Source of the DNA: Nitrospinaceae bacterium
GTDB taxonomy: Bacteria; Nitrospinota; Nitrospinia; Nitrospinales; JACRGP01
DNA: 56,729 nucleotides
Assembly: GCA_029261575.1 (NCBI GenBank)
Contig: JAJDBD010000011.1
Location: forward strand, 1-56,729
Direction of reading: 5' to 3'
The notes beneath the pieces were generated by a model, which did no database searches, was not told the origin of the DNA, and saw nothing but the letters and a program-made list of their open reading frames with translations. The position numbers and the translations under genes are program-made. This document shows, in pieces, positions 52,043 to 56,729 of this stretch (position 1 is its first letter; every line of letters begins with the position of its first letter).

Positions 52043-52082
52043 ACCGTCTGTCGGAACCCATTTCCGGCGGGCGGTTTTTTTT
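52043..52082 (+). terminator. Rho-independent terminator
   Basis: A 14-bp stem with three G-T pairs (ACCGTCTGTCGGAA with TTCCGGCGGGCGGT), a five-base loop, then eight T residues. It lies 100 bp after the small gene at 51562-51945 and probably ends its transcript. Confidence 0.85.
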
Positions 52083-52093
52083 CCGGGCAACGC

Positions 52094-52254
52094 CCAGGCA
52101 AGCGCCTGGAGGCAGTAGTTGACGATTGGGCGATCTCTCTTAAACGACAACGACTCTTATCGATTTTTATCCACTGTCAAACCACTCTCAATTGCTCCCA
52201 AGTACGTAATGCCCGCCGTATAAGTTGCGCTTATTGGGTCCAGCGTCACGCTGG
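52094..52254. repeat. Double-hairpin repeat element, copy F
   Basis: Left hairpin CCAGGC-AAGC-GCCTGG with AGGCA, right hairpin CCAGCG-TCA-CGCTGG with TGGGT. The right core half (GCCGTATAAGTTGCGCTTATTG) matches copy D. The middle is about 60 bp longer than in other copies and does not match them, so it holds an insertion. The right end lies 13 bp after the convergent YjbQ stop. Confidence 0.75.
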
Positions 52255-52267
52255 CGCCTTCGCCGGT

Positions 52268-52687
52268 TCATTCCCCGATCAAATGCAAAACCACCTTGCG
52301 CCGACTCCCCCGCGTGCGATGTTCAAACAAATAAATATCCTGCCAAGTTCCCAGAGCCAGTCGGCCTTCAATCAGCGGAATGCTAAGTTGAGTTTGCGTT
52401 AACGCCGAGCGAATGTGCGCCGGCATATCGTCGGGTCCTTCGGCGTCGTGCCGGTAGGCGGGGTCGCCGTCCGGAACCAGGCGACTGAAAAACGCGTCGA
52501 GATCGCTCAACACGTCCGGGTCGGCGTTTTCCTGAATGGTCAGGGAGGCCGAAGTGTGGGCGATGAACACGGTGAGCATTCCCGTACGCAACCCTTGCCC
52601 GGCGACCCAGTCCACAATCTCCCGGTTGATGTTGTACAAGCCCCGCCCGCGGGTCGAGGTTGTGATTTGGCCGGTGCGCTGTTGCAT
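52268..52687 (-). CDS. YjbQ/UPF0047 family protein
   Basis: 139 residues from the ATG at 52687; the frame extends to a TTG at 52717. 'VFIAHTSASLTIQENADPDVLSDLDAFFSRLVP' and 'HIRSALTQTQLSIPLIEGRLALGTWQDIYLFEHR' are the family's conserved blocks, with a metal-binding His and Asp/Glu cluster. Members fold as small trimers; E. coli YjbQ has weak thiamine phosphate synthase activity, but the physiological role is unsettled. Length and motifs are complete. A repeat element follows its stop on the minus strand. Confidence 0.92.
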   Translation of the reverse strand: MQQRTGQITTSTRGRGLYNINREIVDWVAGQGLRTGMLTVFIAHTSASLTIQENADPDVLSDLDAFFSRLVPDGDPAYRHDAEGPDDMPAHIRSALTQTQLSIPLIEGRLALGTWQDIYLFEHRTRGSRRKVVLHLIGE

Positions 52688-52863
52688 AAAATAAATCCGT
52701 CTGAAAACGTATTCCAATAATAAACATTATACTCTTCCAGCCACCCTTGCCAGGACAATTAAAATTGTGCTTTCGGCCCGAAATTCAATTATTATGGTGT
52801 CGGCCCAGTCGCTGTTGAGCGAAAGAAACGCCGTCCTTTCGGACACTTTTTAAGGAGTTCCCC

Positions 52864-54288
52864 ATGACCGCCAAAGTAACGGACGAACTGAGTTTCCGCG
52901 ATAGCGTCAACCTGAGTATCGACAAAGCCATGGCCACTTTGGACCTTCCGGAGGGCCTGGCCTACTATATCAAAACCACGCACGACGTTTACCAGGTTCG
53001 CTTCCCCGTCAAGCTGAACGGCAGGGTGGAAAGTTTTTTAGGATGGCGCGCGGTGCACAGCGGCCACCGTCTGCCGGCCAAGGGAGGTATCCGGTTTTCC
53101 ATTGGGGTCAATCAGGACGAAGTGGAAGCTCTCGCGGCGTTGATGACCTATAAATGCGCCCTGGTGAACGTTCCCTTTGGCGGGTCCAAAGGCGGTTTGG
53201 TTATCGACCCCAAAAAGTACAACGAAGATGAACTGGAAAAAATCACCCGGCGCTTCGCTTTTGAATTGATCAAAAAAGATTATATCCATCCATCCATCAA
53301 CGTGCCGGCGCCGGACATGGGAACCGGGGCGCGGGAAATGGCCTGGATCGCGGACACCTTCAAGGCGTTTCATCCGGACAACATCGACCATATGGCCTGC
53401 GTGACCGGTAAGCCCGTGAGCCAGGGCGGCATTCATGGCCGGACCGAGGCTACGGGACGCGGCGTGGTGATGGGTCTTAGGGAGTTTTTCCGCCATCCCA
53501 AAGACGTCCAGAAGGCCGGTTTGGAAGGCTCTCTTGAGGGGAAAAAAATCATCGTCCAGGGACTGGGCAACGTCGGCTATTACACGGCGTCCATCCTGAG
53601 CAAGGAAGACGGCGCGGACGTCGTCGCCATTCTGGAATTCGACGGCGGCCTGTACGACCCCAAAGGATTGGACGTCGAAGACGTCGCTCAATATAAGAAA
53701 GCCAACAACGGCGTCAAAGGATATCCCAACGCCAAATACGTGGAAGACAGCGCGCTACTCCTCGAGGAAGAATGCGATATCCTCATCCCCGCAGCCATGG
53801 AAGCGGTGATTGACAAAGGCAACGCGGCGCGCCTCAAGGCCAAACTCATCGCCGAGGCCGCCAACGGTCCGGTGACCTTCGGCGCGGACGCCATCCTTCA
53901 GGAAAAGGGGATCATGATCATTCCGGACACTTATTTAAACGCCGGCGGGGTGACCGTGTCCTATTTCGAATGGATCAAGAACCTGTCGCACATCCGCTTT
54001 GGCCGGATGCAGAGGCGGCACGAAGAGAAAAAATACGAGGCCATTATGGCCGCTCTGGAAAGCGACGGACGTCGCGTTCCGGATTACATCGGCGCCGCCC
54101 TGCGTCAAGGACCGAGCGAGATCGATCTGGTCCGCTCCGGACTGGACGACACCATGCGCGAAGCTTTCCAGGCGATACGGGAGCGCTTTTGGACCAACAA
54201 CCAGATCGAGAGTTACCGCATCGCCGCCATGTCCATCGCCATCGAAAAAGTCGCCGACGCCTATCGCGAAGGAGGCGTGTACCCATAA
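52864..54288 (+). CDS. gdhA: Glu/Leu/Phe/Val dehydrogenase (glutamate dehydrogenase type)
   Basis: 474 residues. The substrate domain has 'GWRAVHSGHRLPAKGGIRFSIGVNQDEVEALAALMTYKCALVNVPFGGSKGG', with the catalytic Lys and substrate Lys/Asp motif. The nucleotide domain has 'VQGLGNVGYYTA'. 'NTYLNAGGV' appears as 'DTYLNAGGVTVSYFEW'. It interconverts glutamate with 2-oxoglutarate and ammonia; coenzyme choice is not decided by eye. AAGGAG precedes the ATG. The gene is 45 bp upstream of purM, so both may share a transcript. Confidence 0.93.
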   Translation: MTAKVTDELSFRDSVNLSIDKAMATLDLPEGLAYYIKTTHDVYQVRFPVKLNGRVESFLGWRAVHSGHRLPAKGGIRFSIGVNQDEVEALAALMTYKCALVNVPFGGSKGGLVIDPKKYNEDELEKITRRFAFELIKKDYIHPSINVPAPDMGTGAREMAWIADTFKAFHPDNIDHMACVTGKPVSQGGIHGRTEATGRGVVMGLREFFRHPKDVQKAGLEGSLEGKKIIVQGLGNVGYYTASILSKEDGADVVAILEFDGGLYDPKGLDVEDVAQYKKANNGVKGYPNAKYVEDSALLLEEECDILIPAAMEAVIDKGNAARLKAKLIAEAANGPVTFGADAILQEKGIMIIPDTYLNAGGVTVSYFEWIKNLSHIRFGRMQRRHEEKKYEAIMAALESDGRRVPDYIGAALRQGPSEIDLVRSGLDDTMREAFQAIRERFWTNNQIESYRIAAMSIAIEKVADAYREGGVYP

Positions 54289-54333
54289 CGGGTATCCCAA
54301 AAAGTTTTCCTTCATTCCCTAAATAATTTTCTT

Positions 54334-55428
54334 ATGTCAGATACTCAAGACGAATCAAAATACGGACAGAGCGGGGTCAGTTCCCGGGGGGCGGAGGCGT
54401 CCCTGGACGCCTTGCTCAAGCATATCCTGCCGAGCCGCAACTTCAATCCGGCGCATCCGCCGAAAATTGAATCCGCCTACTTCGCCAACGTGATCGATTT
54501 TGGCGACGGCATGGGCGTGGCCTTTTGCACCGACGGCGTCGGCACCAAAATCGTCGTCGCCGAACTGCTGGACCGGTACGACACCATCGGGATCGACTGC
54601 GCGGCGATGAACGTGAACGACGTGATCTGCGTCGGCGCGCGCCCGGTGAGCCTGGTCGACTACATCGCCTGTTCGTTCACCGACGAGCGCGTGTTCGGAG
54701 AACTGGGGCAGGGATTGGCGGAAGGCGCCCGGCAGGCGGGCGTGAACATTCCCGGCGGCGAAATCTCGCAGGTGAAAGAACTCATCACCGGAATCGACCT
54801 CGTTGGCGCCTGCATCGGCAAAGTCGAAATCAACAAGATCAACACCGGCGCCAAAGTGGCGCCCGGCGATATCATCGTCGGTCTCGCCGCAAGCGGCGTG
54901 CACTCCAACGGACTCACCCTCGCTCGTCGCGTATTGCTGGGCGAAAGCCGGGAGGAACAAAGCGCCAACGTCCGCAAACATTCCGACGCGCTGGGCCGGT
55001 CGCTGGGCGAAGAGTTATTGGAACCAACGCGCATTTACGTCCAACCGATCATGGAAATACTCGACGCTGGAATCGACGTCCGGGCGATGGTTCACATCAC
55101 CAGCGGCGGCTACTGCAACCTCAACCGCGTCCAGGCGGACAACATTCGATTTGTGATCGACAATCCACCTCCGATGCCTGCGGTCTTTTCGCTGATTCAG
55201 GAAACCGGGGAAGTGAGCGACCGCGAGATGCACGAGGTCTTTAACATGGGTGTGGGATTTTGCGTGATCGTGCGCGACAAACATTTAGCGGAGGGCGTGA
55301 TCAAGATCGCAGAGAAACACGGGACTCCCGCGCAAATCATCGGACGCGTCGAAGCCTGCGAAGGCAAGGAAGTCGTGGTCCCGCAAAAAAACCTCCTCGG
55401 AAAAGGGCAAAGTTTTAGTCCCCTATAA
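54334..55428 (+). CDS. purM: Phosphoribosylformylglycinamidine cyclo-ligase
   Basis: 364 residues; closes the imidazole ring to give AIR in purine synthesis, using ATP. 'CTDGVGTKIVVAELLDRYDTIGIDCAAMNVNDVICVGARPVSLVDYIA' is the PurM/PurL ATP-binding signature, and 'GLAASGVHSNGLTLAR' with 'HITSGGYCNLNR' are further family blocks. Slightly longer than E. coli PurM (345) because of a polar N-terminus. No clear Shine-Dalgarno is seen, in line with translation following gdhA. Confidence 0.95.
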   Translation: MSDTQDESKYGQSGVSSRGAEASLDALLKHILPSRNFNPAHPPKIESAYFANVIDFGDGMGVAFCTDGVGTKIVVAELLDRYDTIGIDCAAMNVNDVICVGARPVSLVDYIACSFTDERVFGELGQGLAEGARQAGVNIPGGEISQVKELITGIDLVGACIGKVEINKINTGAKVAPGDIIVGLAASGVHSNGLTLARRVLLGESREEQSANVRKHSDALGRSLGEELLEPTRIYVQPIMEILDAGIDVRAMVHITSGGYCNLNRVQADNIRFVIDNPPPMPAVFSLIQETGEVSDREMHEVFNMGVGFCVIVRDKHLAEGVIKIAEKHGTPAQIIGRVEACEGKEVVVPQKNLLGKGQSFSPL

Positions 55429-55543
55429 AGCCCCACCATTATTCATAAAAAATTAATGCCTATAGGTTGAAGAATATAATTTTGAACTACCTTGGCCTTG
55501 TTGATTTCATTTTCGTTTTAGTGAATATGTAACCCTCCCCCAA

Positions 55544-56401
55544 TTAGGTCCACGAGCTTTTAGAGTATTCCCGGTTTGAGTTAGCCGTCAAGTACTCTCT
55601 GGGTGTTAGATCGCCGAGTGAGTCATGAGGCCGTTCTTCGTTGTATTCCCTAATCCAGTTGCTCGTTATTTCTCTGACTTCTGATAACCGCCTGAACGCA
55701 TACATATCCAGCACTTCTGTGCGATATGTCCGATTAAACCGTTCAACATATGAGTTCTGAGTTGGCTTTCCAGGCTTGATAAACTCGAGCTGTATGTCAT
55801 GTTTATCCGCCCAATCAGCCAATGTGACAGAGATGAACTCTGGCCCATTATCCATCCTGATCTTTACCGGGTAGCCCCGCCAGGCCACAATGCGTTCCAA
55901 CACGCGAACGACTCGAACGGATGGCAGGCTCAGATCCACTTCAATAGCTAATGCTTCCCTGTTGTAATCATCCACCACATTAAATGTTCTGAACCGTCTT
56001 CCACAAAACAGACTGTCAGACATAAAATCTATCGACCAACACTGATTCATATCCGCAGGAACCGTCAACGGCTCGGGGTATCGACTTGGTAGTTGCTTCT
56101 TTCCTTTACGCCGGAGGTTCAGTTTTAATGCGCAGTAAACACGGTACACACGTTTATGGTTCCAGGGATGACCCGCTCGCCTCAAGACCGCAAACACCTT
56201 ACCAAAACCATAGGCCGGACAACGCTCTGCGATCTCTTGTATCGCCGTTATCACAGCGTCATCTTTACTGCCGTCGGGCTGGTAGCGATACACAGAGCGG
56301 CTTAGCCTAATAGCATCGCAGGCCTTCCGTATACTCAGCCCATGTTCCTGCCTCGAATAATCGACCAGCGCACGCTTCTCGGCTGGCCTCAGAGCTTTTT
56401 T
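55544..56401 (-). CDS. IS3 OrfB transposase (DDE), made by frameshift
   Basis: The orfB frame runs from the slippery heptamer to 55544, about 285 codons. The retroviral-integrase-like core shows Asp in 'CWSIDFMSD', Asp in 'MDNGPEF' and Glu in 'SYVERFNRTYR', the full DDE triad. The upstream part (LRPAEKRALVDYSRQEHGLS) is the usual OrfB N-terminus and is lost if one starts at the GTG at 56293. Expression is expected only as an OrfAB fusion. Intact, so the element may be active. Confidence 0.9.
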   Translation of the reverse strand, partial: KKALRPAEKRALVDYSRQEHGLSIRKACDAIRLSRSVYRYQPDGSKDDAVITAIQEIAERCPAYGFGKVFAVLRRAGHPWNHKRVYRVYCALKLNLRRKGKKQLPSRYPEPLTVPADMNQCWSIDFMSDSLFCGRRFRTFNVVDDYNREALAIEVDLSLPSVRVVRVLERIVAWRGYPVKIRMDNGPEFISVTLADWADKHDIQLEFIKPGKPTQNSYVERFNRTYRTEVLDMYAFRRLSEVREITSNWIREYNEERPHDSLGDLTPREYLTANSNREYSKSSWT

Positions 56402-56655
56402 TCAACGACATCCTTCAAGGCTTCGTGTTGCAAACTTAAATCAGCATACATCCGTTTTAATCTGCGGTTTTCATCTTCAAGCTCTTTGAGCTTTTTGATA
56501 TCCGAGGCCGTCATACCACCATATTTCGATTTCCAGTTGTAGTACGTCGCATCCGATATCCCGTATTCACGGCATACATCCTTGACCATTCGTCCGCCTT
56601 CAACCTCATGCAGGACTTTAATAATCTGACTTTCTGTATAACGGGTCTTCTTCAT
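56389..56655 (-). CDS. IS3 OrfA (helix-turn-helix)
   Basis: 88 residues from the ATG at 56655. 'RYTESQIIKVLHEVEGGRMVKDVCREYGISDATYYNWKSKYGGM' is the DNA-binding helix-turn-helix, followed by a leucine-zipper-like helix ('LKELEDENRRLKRMYADLSL'). It binds the terminal repeats and, fused to OrfB, gives the transposase. It ends with TGA at 56389, just past the frameshift site. Confidence 0.92.
   Translation of the reverse strand: MKKTRYTESQIIKVLHEVEGGRMVKDVCREYGISDATYYNWKSKYGGMTASDIKKLKELEDENRRLKRMYADLSLQHEALKDVVEKKL
56395..56401 (-). promoter_or_regulatory. Programmed -1 frameshift heptamer of the IS
   Basis: Read on the minus strand as A-AAA-AAG in the orfA frame. Slipping one base back joins orfA to the orfB frame, whose reading then continues without a stop to 55544. 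This is the classical IS3-family slippery sequence. Confidence 0.85.
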
Positions 56656-56729
56656 TATCATTCTCCTTTTTTTCGTATTATCCAGGAGAACTCTAATTAG
56701 AAGTGGCACTATTTTACGGGAGGATTACA

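Larger units (their letters stand above)
55528..56729 (-). mobile_element. IS3-family insertion sequence
   Basis: 1202 bp ending exactly at the last base of the window. The left terminal repeat TGTAACCCTCCC matches the complement of the right end GGGAGGATTACA with one difference, and similarity continues inward. It carries overlapping orfA and orfB on the minus strand with a frameshift heptamer. Subgroup is probably IS407-like from the OrfA N-terminus. The target duplication cannot be checked, as the right flank is outside the window. Confidence 0.93.

Overview
The window looks like a chromosomal contig from a free-living, flagellated, diderm bacterium that makes surface polysaccharide. It holds an outer-membrane Wza-type exporter, a Wzx/Wzy system, four flagellins, a partner-switching regulator and a monomeric isocitrate dehydrogenase. 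No rRNA or tRNA gene is visible, so taxonomy is a guess: a marine Nitrospina-like (Nitrospinota) lineage would fit, at low confidence. The right edge falls exactly on the terminal inverted repeat of an IS3-family element, which suggests a contig broken at a repeated sequence.

Layout. 1-2118: a partial gene with a sigma-28-type promoter, then two tandem paralogues of unknown function. 2125-7596: rfbC and an O-antigen-ligase-like gene, hisA-hisF, an LD-carboxypeptidase and an SpsF-like cytidylyltransferase. 7613-12986: three near-identical flagellins, one divergent flagellin and a FlaG-like gene. Good sigma-28-type promoters sit about 155-200 bp upstream of the first three flagellins, and a fourth promoter drives only the remains of another copy. 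The long leaders carry GGA-in-loop hairpins of the kind bound by CsrA. 13255-20532: a Gfo/Idh oxidoreductase, a MITE-like element, a small membrane protein and a four-gene Gld-type ABC transporter operon. 21365-27326: dUTPase, macro-domain protein, Nfu-type Fe-S carrier, LOG-family protein, dGTPase-like HD hydrolase and an M48 peptidase. 27786-34956: a cNMP-PAS-GGDEF-EAL protein, a TPR-like protein, a zinc-ribbon protein with a very acidic tandem-repeat body, and monomeric IDH.

35083-47150 is one long minus-strand polysaccharide locus: Wzy, Wza, Wzc-like, acetyltransferase, Wzx, acetyltransferase, an exported lyase-like protein, GT4, GT2 and finally a sigma-54 activator-like response regulator. 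Several of its genes overlap by 1-4 bp, implying co-translation. 47573-51378 holds RsbW- and RsbV-like genes diverging from a REC-PP2C phosphatase and a hybrid histidine kinase, a plausible partner-switching module. 51562-55428 holds a small unknown gene, YjbQ, glutamate dehydrogenase and PurM, followed by the IS3 element.

The most distinctive non-coding signal is a dispersed family of roughly 95-160 bp elements: six complete copies and one half copy. Each complete copy is bounded by two inward-facing hairpins. The hairpin arms differ between copies but mostly keep pairing, and they flank a conserved core with AGGCA-type junctions. Most lie directly after stop codons. They resemble REPINs in architecture but match no family I recognise, and no cognate RAYT transposase lies in the window.
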